Counted from the first letter of the stretch, positions 12,453-25,783 are shown. The stretch is DNA of 64,000 nt from Mactra quadrangularis (GCA_025267735.1 CM046297.1:30592011-30656010), one strand, 5' to 3'. Program-made: numbers and translations. Notes: generated by a model not told the origin, from the sequence alone.

Positions 12453-12543
12453 CTGAATATAGAGAATAATAAAATATAGGTCAGGAGTATAATCATGTAG
12501 CACTGTTGGTGATCCCAGGATACATTGTTCCACTATGCTGCGC

Positions 12544-12868
12544 TATGTACCATGGGCAATTTGGTTACTAAATCTCATAATCATGAATAATTAATGAGGC
12601 AGTTTTATTGGTTCTGCAAGGAAACCACTGTGGAAAACTAGCCAATGAAATTATGTTTTATATCTAAGGTTTGGTTTACCATTCAAAATGGCGGCCTCCA
12701 TGAGTGATTATTCTAAAGCAGGTACAAAAAAATCCCAGTGTGACGTCATTGTTATTGAAGAGTATTTTCATTGTAACATGTGATTTCATTGGAAGAATAT
12801 AGGTCTGCCCTGCCTCATGCATATTCATGAAAACGAGATTTCGTCAGTCAAATTGCCCATGGTACATA
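12544..12868. mobile_element. MITE with 20-bp perfect terminal inverted repeats
   Basis: Left end TATGTACCATGGGCAATTTG and right end CAAATTGCCCATGGTACATA are exact reverse complements. The target duplication is probably TA but cannot be separated from the palindromic end. The body contains AAAATGGCGGCCTCCAT, a YY1-like word. It lies only 91 bp upstream (in transcript sense) of the PAM2 exon. Confidence 0.75.
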
Positions 12869-13220
12869 TGGAGTGTAACACAAGAAAGTACTGTGGTTGC
12901 TGATGATGATCATGTAGTGATATTGTCACATGTGTGTTACAACCATTGACCACTGTAGTTAGACAATGGCATTTGAACATGTGTACATTATAATACATAG
13001 TAATAAAGCTAATTTACATACAGGAAATCTATACATAGTGTATAAGTGTTGGTACTGACAGATTCAACATAACAAACATACAATAGAATATTATCTTCTA
13101 ACATAAAAACATAAGATATGAGGGGAGAAATACTAAATAATAAATATCAAGTAGATATATCAAGGTTTATGATATTATGGTGATTTTATACAGGTTGTAA
13201 ACTCTTTTCATACATAATAT

Positions 13221-13658
13221 TAGAGCTGTCATCGATTCCAACGATATTGATGTATCATCAAAACTTTTTTCCAATCAATAATCAATATGCATTTTGAAAT
13301 ATAGATAATAAAGCTATATAGGTTAATAAATTGTGTCAAAGTGTCAAAATTTGCAAGATGAACCTTCTATCGTGACCAGAAACAGGTGCACTGTCATAAT
13401 ATGAACGGATAGGTCTACAACAAAGACGGATAGGTCTAAAACAATGACGGCTTCCCCATTCCCCAAATAGCTCTATTCCACAGATGGCACATTGTTGCAT
13501 TTCTATAGTTATGACAAAAATACATCTATTATGAGTTAATGACAACATAAATGGGTACAGTACTGCAGTGGATGTATTGATATATATTGATGTCAACATT
13601 TATTTCTCGATATATCGATATCGTCAATACGCTTTGAGCCCAATCAATGACAGCTCTA
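13221..13658. mobile_element. hAT-type MITE, TAGAGCTGTCA ends, copy 1
   Basis: Ends TAGAGCTGTCA and TGACAGCTCTA are perfect inverted repeats, flanked on both sides by CATAATAT (8-bp target duplication, 13213-13220 and 13659-13666). Related copies lie at 32269-32679 (inverted) and 45590-45924 (left end lost). Many ATCGAT/ATATCG words occur near the ends. Confidence 0.85.
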
Positions 13659-13666
13659 CATAATAT

Positions 13667-14186
13667 AACTCTTAGCCATGATTAGACAAAGACTAAGTAT
13701 GTCACACATTGTACGGTAATATATTAACAGAAATCAACTATTCTGACACACCTATGTAATTTATTGATGGGGACATATAATGTCAGACATGTATTAAAAA
13801 AGTCTGTAAAAATAAACTATGATAGAAATGAAGAAAGAAACAAGTCAATAAGTTAAGAGATTTTATAATGTTACATTGTATAATGATAAACAAGGAGAAC
13901 GAAAATCAATGTAAGCTTCCAATGTCAGCATAAAATGTAAACACTAAATTACTAGTTATATCCTTATTAGGAAACTTCTTGTACAGCAGCTTTGTGAGAC
14001 AGTTAAATCAGATACATGAACATCAATAGTCTACATTCTTTACAACAAAATGTTCACAACATTTTTTAGTAAGATAGTTTAGTAAGATAGTTTTCAAAAA
14101 AAAAAATGCATAATATAAGTCAGTCCTGTATGATGTCAAAATAGACTAATAATAACTTCAATCTTGATTACATTCACCATAGAGAG
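13667..14186. other. Intron; no feature seen
   Basis: AT-rich DNA between two MITEs inside the presumed intron of the minus-strand gene. Nothing recognisable. Confidence 0.35.
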
Positions 14187-14589
14187 CAATCTCCGTAAAC
14201 AGAGATCCTGTTCTACTCGCGTTGTCGTACTGGATCTCTACTTAGTCAATGCAAGGTCACGTCGAGATGAACTTTGCGTCAACCAATCAATGCGTAGCCT
14301 TCATCTAGACGAAAACACTATTAATCACATTTTGATTTCGTAATTTCTATTTTTAGACCAAGGTTTGCATGCAAATTTAACAGCGGTATTATTCACAGTC
14401 TGCGATTGGGTGGCTCTTTTCAAATTGTGTGACGTAGACGATGTAAACAAGTTACGTATCATAACAATTTCGTCATGAATATTATGATGAGAAAAGGTCA
14501 CCTGAACGTGACCTTCGTTTGGAAAAGGCCAGATCTAAATTAGCGAGTATGCGAGCGGTAAAATTTTAGATCGGGTTTTAATCAGATTG
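14187..14589. mobile_element. Non-autonomous element family with CAATCT ends, copy 1
   Basis: Begins CAATCTCCGTAAACAGAGATC and ends GGTTTTAATCAGATTG. Shares long stretches with 33375-33763 and 35090-35454, both in the opposite orientation, including TTACGAAATCAAAATG (here as complement), AAGGTCACGTCGAG-like and CTCATCATAATATTCATG-like words. The only inverted end sequence is the short CAATCT/AGATTG. A GAGA-rich microsatellite follows at 14592-14625. Confidence 0.75.
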
Positions 14590-14625
14590 TATAGAGAGAG
14601 GGATAGAGAGAGAGAAAGAGAGGGG

Positions 14626-15620
14626 GGAAGAGGAAGTAATTAGTAACTAGTTAAAAATATTCAATATTTATCTAAATTCAATATCTTCAATGATAGACAA
14701 CTATATCATTACATCAGACCAAATGTACATTTATATTCATTGTTTACTATTTCACACTATACAAGATAAATCTACTGTAAGACTGGACAATCAATAGAAT
14801 CATAATTAATGACAATATCTCAATCATGTTATCAATATTGATCACATGACAGATGTTAGTTTATCATATTAAGGCCAGGCCAAATTGGAATTTTGTTAAT
14901 CGTCAACTCAAGTTTGACAAACCTAGGTACCAGTTCACAAAAACACACAAACCGAAAAAAACCCACAAATATTATACAACAAAAACAATGCATTATATAT
15001 AAGATATATATTAAATATAATGTATATATCTTTAATGGAAAAACGTCATCATAATATGAAACAATAGTCAATAATTACTTATGAAATGACTAGTTAAGCA
15101 CAGACTTAAAACATATGGTTTGATATAAAATGACTGGTGTTTTTTTTCATGTTAAACATGATATTGTATTAATGACAAATATGGAAATATTGTCACAACA
15201 CATTTTTCCCCGACCGAAATTATGGAAACCCGGAACATCATAATTATTTAAGAAAAATTCACCAAAATTTTGTTGGTTTTTTTGGGGGGGATTGACGACT
15301 CTATAACCTACGCACACACTGACCCTTAACAAAATTCCGATATGGCATGGCCTAATTTCGACCTTCATGTACTAGGATAGTCAGCTGTTATAGATTCAGA
15401 ATATTGTCTGTTTAACAAGAACTACCAAGCTTTATACAGTAAGTAAAGGATGTATCAACTTGACTATCAACTAAATCCCCTGATCACTTCATCATTACTA
15501 TAGTAAAATCACCAATATATTTCTATATAACTTCCTACTATCTAATTGGTTTCAACACAATAATCAGCTTGAGAAGCATTATAACATTAGAATTAATTGT
15601 CCATGACTAATCGTCGTGGT
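14626..15620. other. Intron; no gene seen
   Basis: No supportable exon. 14870-14935 and 15200-15310 contain short words (GGCCAAATTGGAATTTTG, CACCAAAATTTTGTTGG) that may be worn repeats, but I could not pair them with another copy in the window. Confidence 0.3.
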
Positions 15621-15855
15621 CACTTGAAAATGCCGGAACTACAAAATTTCAATTTTTCGTTTTTTTGTAAGAAGCTACAGTTATTTCAGTAAATATTAAT
15701 AGTTTCGATATGAATGCATATCTGCACTTAAAGATATTTATCTGATGTAAAATTATGCAAAAATGAGTTTCCTTTCATTTGTAATCTTCACGGAATACTG
15801 GTTTTTTTTCATCTCCTGAAAACTTAGCTTTTTGTAGTTCCGGCATTTTCAAGTG
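15621..15855. mobile_element. MITE with 26-bp perfect inverted ends
   Basis: The left arm begins CACTTGAAAATGCCGGAACT and continues ACAAAA; the right arm (15830-15855) is its exact reverse complement. The 235-bp unit has no coding capacity. I could not find a clear target duplication. Confidence 0.75.
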
Positions 15856-16483
15856 CTGCGATGTAATATATCATCAGAAAAAGTAACCAATATATTTAAA
15901 CATTATACAGGAAAGTCTTTATACTGAGTGTTCATGTAATTCCAATCATTTTGACAAATTATTTACTATGTTTATGTTTTAGAATACAGTATATATTTTT
16001 TTTAGAAAAAAACGCGAGTTAAGCGAGAACATTTTTCTCATGAAATATATGTATTTCATAAAATGTTTTTTGAGACTGTGTTTGAACATACAAATAAAGT
16101 AAGACATACAAAAGAAATAGAACGTAATAACAGAGTATTTATGTGTTGTTGCATATCAAAGTAAAATAACTACTGGAAGTGTTTCTATCATTCAACAAAT
16201 TAAAACCGAAGTCTATTAATTAAACAAGAATGTTTAAAACTTAACTAGATTTCAAACTGGGGTGTTAAATACAGCTTTAATTGACAATATTTAATGTACA
16301 TTTTATCAGTTATATTACACTCAAGTGAGTTGTTTGTTTATAATATTGTTTTTACCTATATCCTACCCCCCCCCCTTCCCTAGATATGAGCTACAAGTTT
16401 TAAGTGGCTAAACATGTAAATAAAATAGAACTTATGACAATATATAAATTGACTGTAAGTAAAAACATGCTGATATTTCTCAC

Positions 16484-18151
16484 CTGTTGTTTGGTAGTTA
16501 TATCGGAAGAATCAAATCCACTTTGTTTAACACAAACAACAACAGAATTAGAAGAATAGTAATATATATCCCCAGGTAACATTGGTTCTCTTGTACAATC
16601 TTCATAACCTGTACACTGACAATATCCACAACAATACTCACAAGTTATCTCCCTTGGATCAGTTATCCCATGATAAGAATATGTTTGATAACTTTCATCA
16701 TAATTATCATAATCACACAGAGTAGAGTTACCACTACTGTCTGTATATAGATCCACACTAGAGTATGACGTACCACTGTCATCATTTATGTAATCACTAC
16801 AATAGATTTTACTTCTGGGATAGCGGGTCCATATTTGAACATATTTACCATGTTCTAAATGCTGCTGATAGTTGGAATGAAATCTATGAGAACTTTCATA
16901 ATAGTTACAGTCTTCACCACTGACATCACTGGTGTCGCTATAGATACCTCCAGTGCTGGTACCTAGACTTATACCAGAGTCTATATAAGAGTTCCACAAG
17001 TTAGGACTTGGATCTAAACTACTACTAGTATCATGTTCACTAGTCCAAGAACTGACACTATATTGACTACAATTAGAGTCACTACTAACACCAGTTTGAT
17101 AACTTGTATCAACTTCAAGTGCTGTACGATATTCAGATTTATTACCTAAATCTACGTGGAGTCTAGTTATGGCAACATTATTGGAAGAATTAAGTTTATC
17201 TATGTTATGTTTAGCATCAATGTTGTCATCAGTAGTTTGACAATGGTCTATAACAATCTCATTGATACTATCATGACATTCAGTGATATTATCTATATCA
17301 GTATCTTTATTGCTATCATCACATATATCAGTACTTTCACTGCATTCATCTACGGTCTCTCTTACAACATTCTCATCTTCTATATTCTTGTCATCCTTTT
17401 TCAAACAATTCTTTCTTCTCTGTTCTGATTTTTTAGCTTTCTTTAATTTACTAAGTCGTATTTTCTTATTATTACTTACATCTTTTGAACTTTCTTTAGA
17501 AGCTACATTAGTGTCATCATTACATGGTTTTCTTAGTAAATCATTATCTATTCTACCTTTATCTTCAGCAGTATTTTCATCATCAGCAACAAAACTTTCT
17601 TCATCATCATCACCATCAGCAGTTTTATCTTTCACTGTATCTTCAACACTTTCAGCCACCATTCCTCTCTCATTATCAAGAGTAGCTACATTATCTGGTA
17701 TATCAGTATTCTCCTGACTATGGTCAACTTCGTTAACTTCATTCTCAATGTCTCTCACAGTTAACTCACCTACATCTTTCACCAGTCTATCATTTTTTAC
17801 AACATTTGTGTTTAATGTCTCATCATTATTATTATCAACTACTGGTTCAGCTATATTTGGTTTATTGACTTCAGAGTCCAGATATTTGTCACCAACATCA
17901 GAGATTTCTTGTTTCTCCTCACCATGACCGATGACATCGGAACATTGCTCTGACTCCTCCACATCGGATGGATTCACATAGTCAAAATAATCAATTACAG
18001 GCGAAACCTTAGATCCTTTGTTGTCATGGTGACTGGGAGGTGGGAAAAATCTACCTCCCTGGTAGGACCCCACCCCAATTTGAGTGTTAAGTCGAAGCGT
18101 TTCGTAGTTGGACTCCACTTTGAAGTTGTAATCATAGACTCTTGTCCCAGA
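16484..18151 (-). CDS. Long acidic/Tyr-Ser-rich exon of the minus-strand gene (LARP4-like candidate)
   Basis: Open for 556 codons on the minus strand. The donor at its left edge (CAACAG then GTGAGA) is good and in phase 0 with the PAM2 exon. The acceptor is less certain: the phase-0 choice AACAG at 18152 lacks a strong pyrimidine tract. There is no in-frame ATG near the right end, so it is internal. The product is low-complexity. Exon residues 1-60 include RFFPPPSHH and IDYFDYVNPSD; 60-220 are very acidic; a basic patch (KKIRLSKLKKAKKSEQRRK, about 229-247) looks like a nuclear signal; 340-500 are rich in Ser, Asp and Tyr; a Cys cluster CEYCCGYCQC lies near 504-513. No catalytic domain is recognisable. 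Both ends are phase 0, so it could be skipped without breaking the frame. Open frames on the opposite strand here are shadows. Confidence 0.75.
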
Positions 18152-20596
18152 CTGTTCTATACTATTAGACTTAATGTTTAATGCTTATATAGACATATCA
18201 CATATATACATGTCTTCACTGAGGATACAGTACTTTAATATTTAATACGATACAGCTTGTCTCTTAAATAAGTCAATTTTTGTGTCTAAGACCAACTTTT
18301 AGTTTCCGTGTCCCAGTGCGAAAATTGAAGTTTGTGTTGTTCAAGGATATTCAAAAGTATGTCACTCAGTACGGACACTATGAATCAACAGTTAAATGAA
18401 TGACCTAGTTATATTTATTTATTCACACTGTTTTCAAATTTAGTCTATTAAATCCAAGAATGTAATTCTGTTACAATCAAGTCCAATGTTTAATGAATAA
18501 GATATTTCAGTTATCCAATTATTTCCTGTGCAAAAAAATTGATACGAGATTGACATGGATCTTATAACATGTAAAACCCACTCATATTGGCATATTTATT
18601 TATCCAATACATAGTCATTCGAGGCCATTTACCATCTATTTTATAAACTTATTGATCCAAAAACATAGCTAAATAAAAACATTGAGACCAAAGTTCAGAC
18701 AGTGCCGAGATCAATTAGATGAAAGAATAATTAATTCAAGAAAAAAACCTATACCTTATTGTCAATAGATGGAAAAATATAGAAAGTGTAAATTATCCTC
18801 AGTGAAATAAAAACTCAATCATACATAAACCACAACATGAAAACAGTTGACCTCATTAAATAAATGACCAGTAAAATATTTCTTCAACTTTATATCATGA
18901 ATATTTTAAGAAGATCAGAGAGAAAAGAATACTGACAATTTGACCTTCAATATAAAATATTTACACCAGCTATTTTCGTACACAAGACATAGAAAACAAG
19001 ACTAGGGACGTACAAGTATTTCACATCGTAGTATATTATGAAATTATTAATTTAATATAGAACCCAAAGTGGACAATAGAAGCAGACATGGACAGAGAAA
19101 AGAAAATATTCAATAACCAAAAGAGACAAAACCAATCTTTACTAATTAGCAGACTTATTTTTTTAAAGTTAACAATTCCATCCATACAAGCATTTAAATC
19201 AAAAGATAGTTAAACCTTAAACTGAATCAACACAATGACATCTCAGTAAATTAGCTAGAATATTTAACAATTTATAATCATTTAACACAACAGTCATCAT
19301 CTCTCACATGTAAAATAACACTCTTACAAGCAATATAATATAACATTAGGTTTTAATATAGTAAAAATAACACAAGAAAAACCCAAAATAAAGACTGAAA
19401 TATTGAATTATTCCATGAGTAAAAATATCAACCAATCCAAATCGTCCTTCAACTCTTGTAACAAAGTGAAAACAAAACCCACCAACATGCAACAATGATA
19501 CTTACTAACTGTAACAAGCAATATCAATTACATCAAGTAGTGAATCAAACACTTTAAATTATAATTTCATTGTTTTACCACACAAAACAGTACAAGTATG
19601 CTGCACACAGTCATTCATTTATGACATACTAGTCTCATGTTACATACGAAAATAAACACAATTAAATGTTTTAACTATCATTGGACAATATCATACACTA
19701 TACTAACAATTTATCTCAACCAGGAAATAAATACCAAAATAAATATTTCATTTAAGTTTTCTACATTCAATAACTTTCAACATTTTGAACTGATTGGTCA
19801 AATGACAGAAAAGAACTATACTTGAAACATGTAAATGAAATTAAAACCTTAACTGGTAGTGAAGTGAATGTGTTTACTTATCTTCATTTTTCAAACCTAA
19901 CTCTCAGGAATAGTTGAAGATATCAACTAAACAAGAACCCATCAAACTTGTTTCAAATATAAAATGAAATTTCAACATAAAAACTTGTTCGTAAAATATG
20001 AAAGTACAGGTTTAAACTGAAATAATACTTCATCTACTTTGTCATAATGATAAAATGTTTTATACAAGCAACAACAAACCATTCAAACTTTCATAAAATG
20101 TCAAACTTTCAATTAACGATAAAATAATTAAATCAAGGTAGTCTATCATTTTTATTACAGAAAATGATTATACAACAAATATTTCAGTTTAATCTAACCT
20201 CATCACAAGTCTCAAGGTCAGATTCCAAGATCCACATAAAGGTCAAGTCCAGATTTAAAGCACATGATTTTTTTTAAAAGAGACATTTTGAATAAGACTT
20301 GTCAATGCAAACAGAAACTGAGGGTTGAAATGTTAACTAGATGTGGTATTAAGTAGTAAAGAACTATAGAAAATAAAAACAGTAAAATATTGACAAAACT
20401 AAATGTAAATTCCTGACTTGTTATTGGCACAAGCAAGTAAAGATCTAGCTTTTTTGGGATTTTAGGGGTAGAGTTTAACACTGTAACAACACATTGAATA
20501 GATCAGTCATATCATGACTGTCAGTCAACCTACTCATTGTTCCTGGAATGACATAATCTCGGGATTTCAATATTAACCAGTAAAACATACAACAGC
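18152..20596. other. Intron of the minus-strand gene; nothing recognised
   Basis: About 2.4 kb of very AT-rich DNA. No exon with splice sites and coding-like composition, no repeat copy and no RNA gene could be supported on either strand. Confidence 0.4.
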
Positions 20597-20775
20597 ATAC
20601 AACAGGAAGTGACTGACAACTGCTCTACATGATTTAGAATCAGTGGTGGGAGAGAGAAATTGAGGATGGTTGCAGTTATTTCAAGTTAACTTCCCTAGTA
20701 TATGCCCCCTGGAATTCTAACCCATGACATCTCGATCAGTAAACTTGTGGGTTACCAACTGAGCTAGCTGGTGGT
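20597..20775 (-). mobile_element. tRNA-derived SINE, family C, copy 1
   Basis: On the minus strand the head is CCAGCTAGCTCAGTTGGTAACC (A-box type) with GTCATGGGTTAGAATTCC as the B-box region. The body word CATGATTTAGAATCAGTGGTGGGAG is shared with the copy at 28376-28558. Confidence 0.7.
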
Positions 20776-21184
20776 TCTATTTAGAATAACATGAGACATG
20801 GTTCTCAAATAACATAGAATATTGTTTAGATTTGTCTTAAGTTATCCAAAACAATCTAAGCCTAAAGTACCACAAAGAATAAATAAGAAATAAATTATAA
20901 TATCAATATCACAGAACCATTAGAAAGAAAATAACAACAACACAGGAAGTTAAATATATTACAAGAGAGATAATCAAAGGGAAGTAATTCATTGACCAGA
21001 CATAATAGTCTGCACTGACCAGTGTTGCTGATAAGCCAGCTTCCTCTATGTGAGGACCCAAATGGGATATGCGGTTGATAAAATAGAATTACAGTTGTTG
21101 AGTACTGTATCACATAGTTTGGATTGACTTAAAAGTTAAGTTAACTAAGTTATCCCTGATAAAACATAGAGAGACAGTCTTCAA

Positions 21185-21345
21185 AATAAGAGGTTGTTTG
21201 ATGCCTAGGATGACCTGTTTTAAGTTCAGGCAACCAAAATTTTTCTTTTGGACAACAAAAATTCTACTAACAAGAGATTGTGCTTGCAGCTAAATCAACC
21301 TGTTCGGGCAACCACTTTCATATCCTTATTTCGTAGACTGCAGAG
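21185..21345. repeat. Interspersed repeat family D, copy 1
   Basis: Contains GGCAACCAAAATTTTTCTTTTGG, ACAAGAGATTGTGCTTGC, GGGCAACCACTTTC and CCTTATTTCGTAGACTG, shared in the same order with 36810-36935 and 54957-55095. The other two copies also begin with TGCCCGGGACAACTACTTTTT. Element class unknown. Confidence 0.65.
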
Positions 21346-21519
21346 ACAATGGATGTAAGTAACATTATTATGTCCACGAACTCAATGACATCAAACTTGT
21401 ATACCTCTTTTTTCCTATGTTAAAGTGTTATAGATAAAATACGATACATAATTATAATTTAAGTCAGAACAATATAAACCTAAAACTATATCATACATAT
21501 TGATCTGGCCTTACTTATT

Positions 21520-21806
21520 TATTTATTTTACTGGGTTTAACGCCATGTCAACACATTTTGTTCATTTTAGGGCATCCAGCGCACCTAACCTAGCTTTCCT
21601 GGACCCTTGTCTATAACCAGTACTCACCTACAACTCCCAAAGGTCGGAAACATCTCCATATACCTTATTAATGGAGAAAAATTGACATAATTGTCAAATT
21701 TTCATGAAAGGATATAACTTCCCTGGGTAGGATTTGAACTGGTATCCCCCTCTGGACACAAGATTCCAAATCCTGGTGCACTACCAACTGCGCTACCGAC
21801 CCGGGT
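21520..21806 (-). mobile_element. tRNA-derived SINE, family B, copy 2
   Basis: Best-preserved copy. The minus-strand head GGTCGGTAGCGCAGTTGG plus B box GTTCAAATCCTACC is followed by the family-B body (TCCATTAATAAGGTATATGG, GGTCCAGGAAAGCTAGG, AAATGAACAAAATG) and a tail at the left with TTTACTGGG / TTATTTATTT. Confidence 0.85.
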
Positions 21807-22658
21807 TGAGTTGACCTTAACATATACATATTTAATTTTGTTATACACTAAATATATAATAATCTATCAATATTCTATATAAAATATTACATCATGTTTC
21901 AGTTATCATTAGTTAATGTATTCTATCAAGTCAAAACAAACTTTTATAATGACATGTAATTCATAATGAACTAATATTGAGAAATAGATCACAAAACCAC
22001 CAATAATAAGTGTTCACAAATTCCTATATTCCTGTTATTTCAACATTTAAATCCAATATCAAGGCAGCAAGTCCAGTTTTAAATGTTTACATTTTTAAGA
22101 TATAAGAAAATGAGATCACCACATTACACAAAAAATCCCTGTTAACAATTTGAAAACTCGACAAGATAACATTTAAAGTTTTAATGATAAAATATATTTT
22201 AAGGTAAAATGCTAAAGGCTGTTAATAAAGATTTCCTTGTTTCTTAATGTTATAACATATATAAACATTATGTTTTTTCAAGTTATAATGAAAGTTGATT
22301 TTTTATCACCTGAAGGCATAATTTCAAAACATTACAACAAAACTTTGTTTTTATCAAATTAATTTTGTTTATTATTAATCATTGCACCAACCATGAAAGT
22401 AGAAATGTTTTACACATTAAAAGTCTTTTACAACCCCAAGTTCTACAAGCCCTGAATTGTTTTTATGACTATCTAACAACAGAGACAAACCATGCCTCTT
22501 ACCCAAGCAAAAAAACAACACACCATATTTTGATACATTCAACCCTGACAGTAAAAATGGTGGACACATAGAACACTCAAACACAGCCTTAGTAACAAAG
22601 TAAATGGACATCTATATGGGTCTCTTATAATAGTTTCAAAAACAGAGAGGACAATCAA
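21807..22658. other. Intron; no feature seen
   Basis: AT-rich, without supportable exon or repeat. Short open frames on both strands at 22365-22611 overlap each other, lack splice signals and look like chance. Confidence 0.35.
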
Positions 22659-22927
22659 ATGCAGAAGTCAAGTGGTAGGATGCGCGCTTAGGAATCGAGT
22701 GGTCCTGGGTTTGAATCCCACTAGGGGCACTGCTAATTTCCTTGAGCAAGAAATTTATCTGCGATTGCTTCACTCCATCCAGGAGTAAATGGGTTCCTGC
22801 AAAGGTGCAATTATTCCATTGCGCCAAAGTGTCAGCTGCACTAAGAAGCGGAGTAAAAAGACTCCCCAGGGAGATTGATAGATAAGATACCAGTAACCCG
22901 ATGATCAGGGGTAATAGCTGTAAAGTC
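22659..22927 (+). mobile_element. tRNA-derived SINE, family A, copy 2
   Basis: The head is CAAGTGGTAGGATGCGCGC (A box) and GGGTTTGAATCCCA (B box). The body runs from CACTGCTAATTTCCTTGAGC through AAGCGGAGTAAAAAGACTCC and CAGGGAGATTGATAGATA to TAATAGCTGTAAAG. It is the plus-strand counterpart of 249-516. Confidence 0.8.
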
Positions 22928-25783
22928 AAACATGCGTAACCATGAAACTTAAGACTTTCAAATGCCATTACATTATATTTTATCATCAGAGAACATAATT
23001 GAATGATCTTCTACAATACAACAAGATCCAAGGTAAACAACCAACTCTCCAAACAAACAAACATTCAATGATGTCTTACACTGTTATAACATTAAGACAG
23101 AAGACATTAAATTTCAAACTAAACCATCTTAAAACCCAGGATTAGTCTCTCTCTATATCAAACCAAAAACATCAATTACTATAAATATAAAATTCCAATG
23201 TAAAAACAAAGTATCCCAACTGACTTATCTTAGATTAACAAGTATCAACATTATATCTTCTACAAAATCTTAAATGTCTCAACAATAAAAACCAAGTAAA
23301 AATATTGGATCCCTTTTAATCATAAATGTAAAATAGTAAAATATTGAATATTAACAAAAGTGAAACTACAACATCCTAACATCTGTTTGTTACTTTGTCA
23401 CAGAAGAAATATAATGTCGTCAACAACGAGCCAGACGACTCTTGCAGACTGAGGTAGAAAATGACTATGTCATCAATACAAGAGACAGAGAGAGAGGGAG
23501 AGAGCAAGTATCAAACATACCTGATATCAACTAACTATAAACACTCATTATACAGACAATATATTTAATCTATGTAACTAATAGACAAATATTGACAATA
23601 TGAACTCAACTTTATCATTATTGACACATACACATCAAGTAATTATCAATTAATATCTAACCATATGTTGACATCAAATCTAACAAGAAATGTCCTCATT
23701 TATATATAATAACCCATTATATCCACCTTGTTATATCCTTATTCAATATATCAAAGAAAAAAACCAAACAAGTCACATTACTTATATTCACACACAAAAT
23801 AAATGATGAAATCTGAGAATGTTAAACAACCTAGGTGATACTACATGATTCAGCGACCAGTATGGTGACAATACTGTTCTGGAAGCAAATTTTACTCAAC
23901 CATATGGCAAGATAATATTGTCAAACAAACCCACAATTTTTCCAATATCTCGTCAATTTCATTGAATATATACCAAACCCTCATGATAAAATGAATAAAT
24001 AATCACTATATGTATTTTTAACACTATCACAAGCAAACATACAGTCAAAATTCCATTTATTTGACATCATTTTCACGTGTATGTAAAGTCCATATGTTTA
24101 ACTAGGAAAATGCCAGCGACAGTATCAAGTTTTGCAGTATGATTGTAGAATAAGGGAAGTTCAGCTTAGAAAATCAATTCCAGCTGTATAGAGTGTATGA
24201 GAGATTTCAGTCCAAGCAAGAGAGGCGATACAGAAGATAGAGAGAGAAAGAAAGGGGAGGAAAGTTCAATAGCTAAATTTTTATGTCATAAACTTTACAG
24301 CAACATTTTTATGCAATATGGTACATCAAAGTTTAAAAAAAATATTACCTTACCAGATAATATTTAAATTATGGACAAAAATAGAGCAATCTGCATTTAA
24401 GGATGCTCACCTCGGAGCCTTTTAAAAGACAAGGTGTATGTCTTATTTACAACAGTATGGTCTTCTTAGCATCATATTTAGTGGTCAAAATGACGAACTA
24501 ATTGTGCTTGACAACAAGTCAACTGTTCTTTCTATAGACTTAGACATTTTAGTTTTTATTCTCATGTTTCAACAAAGCGATGAGTCGATGACAGTGACAA
24601 AACACATAAACTACATATAATAAACAACAGTTCACAGGTAAACTAAAATAATGAATTAGCAGTTCACAACAGGCATAAGACTGGGTTGGAAAGCTGAAAG
24701 GGGAGGGGGTCTAGGGAACTTAACTAAGCATATTTTTATCAAATTGTGGCTAACTAACACATTGCCTCCATTGCAAAACATAGAGCGCACAGGCAGAAAG
24801 AGTTTTTCAGACAGAAAACAACTTTCTAATGAACTGCTCTAGCAATTGTCTATCTTCTTCAAAATCAATCCAGTTCCATTTGAAAACATCCTAAACTCCC
24901 TAATTGATTGTTTTTATGTCCTCTTTTCCATGGTAGGAAACTAGAGGCTGCCATTTGTTAAGGAGCAATCCGATTTTGAGGAAGACCTCTGAAGCTAAAA
25001 ACTGTACCTAACAGTATCTACTCCCAGCAATTATTGGTTCATCAGCACATTGAGAGCACAAACTTCCCCGAATTTCATCTTCAGATCTGGGCTAATATTA
25101 GGACCATTCTAGACTGTAAAAAGCGTGCAAACCTGTTAAGATGCTTGCTGCTAATTTTATATAAATTTTGAAGTTGTAGATATTCTGATTACATTTTCAA
25201 TATTTAAAACTGACCTGATTTATGGCTTGTAGCTATTTCAAAGCTATTACAATAGATCATTAGATGTAATACCATACCAAATTAATTCTATTTTAACATC
25301 CAAGCAAATTTTTCAAACCTACCAACCAAGGCAAGAAAAACAAACCACTTGAGATAAAAACATATAAAACTTTTAGTTCATTTTAATCTATGATAAGAAT
25401 TGGTTTGATGATATTTTATAAGTAAATCAGTTTAATGGTTTGATCATTATTGATCACTTTGATGGTGTGACAACCCTAATTTTATAATATTGTAATTGTA
25501 CCATGGTACGGCAGGCGTTCAGCACATGGAATTCAAGTAGCTATTCAAAGTTGTGATATGATTTTTTTTCATAGCACAATAAAATTATCAACAACAAGAC
25601 TTACATTTATAATAAGTGTTGATTAGATTCCAATGTTTGGGCATTGAATAAACAAAACAATACAAGTGACGTAATGTCAACATGCAAAATAGCAAGTTAC
25701 TTTGAAAAAAAATTTGTCTTTTTGTTTTAGAAAAATCATAATTACATGTAAAAGTCAACATATGCAATAAAAGGTTATGAATT
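22928..25783. other. Intron; no gene seen
   Basis: About 2.9 kb of AT-rich DNA. A GAGA-rich run lies at 23485-23505 and another at 24235-24262. The stretch 24390-25150 begins TTAAGGATGCTCACCTCGG and ends ACCTGTTAAGATGCTTGC; it may be a worn element but there is no second copy here to compare. No exon could be supported. Confidence 0.35.

Noticed and set aside
13336..13599. 87-codon minus frame similar to a 62-codon frame at 45592-45780
   Set aside because: The two peptides are alike only because both lie in copies of the same MITE; the frame is broken differently in each and the inverted copy at 32269 does not keep it.
17156..17717. Plus-strand open frames of 90 and 144 codons
   Set aside because: They are antisense shadows of the long minus-strand exon; their Ser/Ile/Leu-rich make-up is the complement of its Asp/Glu/Asn codons.
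22659..22760. Possible tRNA gene
   Set aside because: A and B boxes are present, but the same sequence continues into a shared non-tRNA body at other loci, so it is a SINE head. The same applies at 440-516, 8500-8584, 20700-20775, 21730-21806 and 28480-28558.
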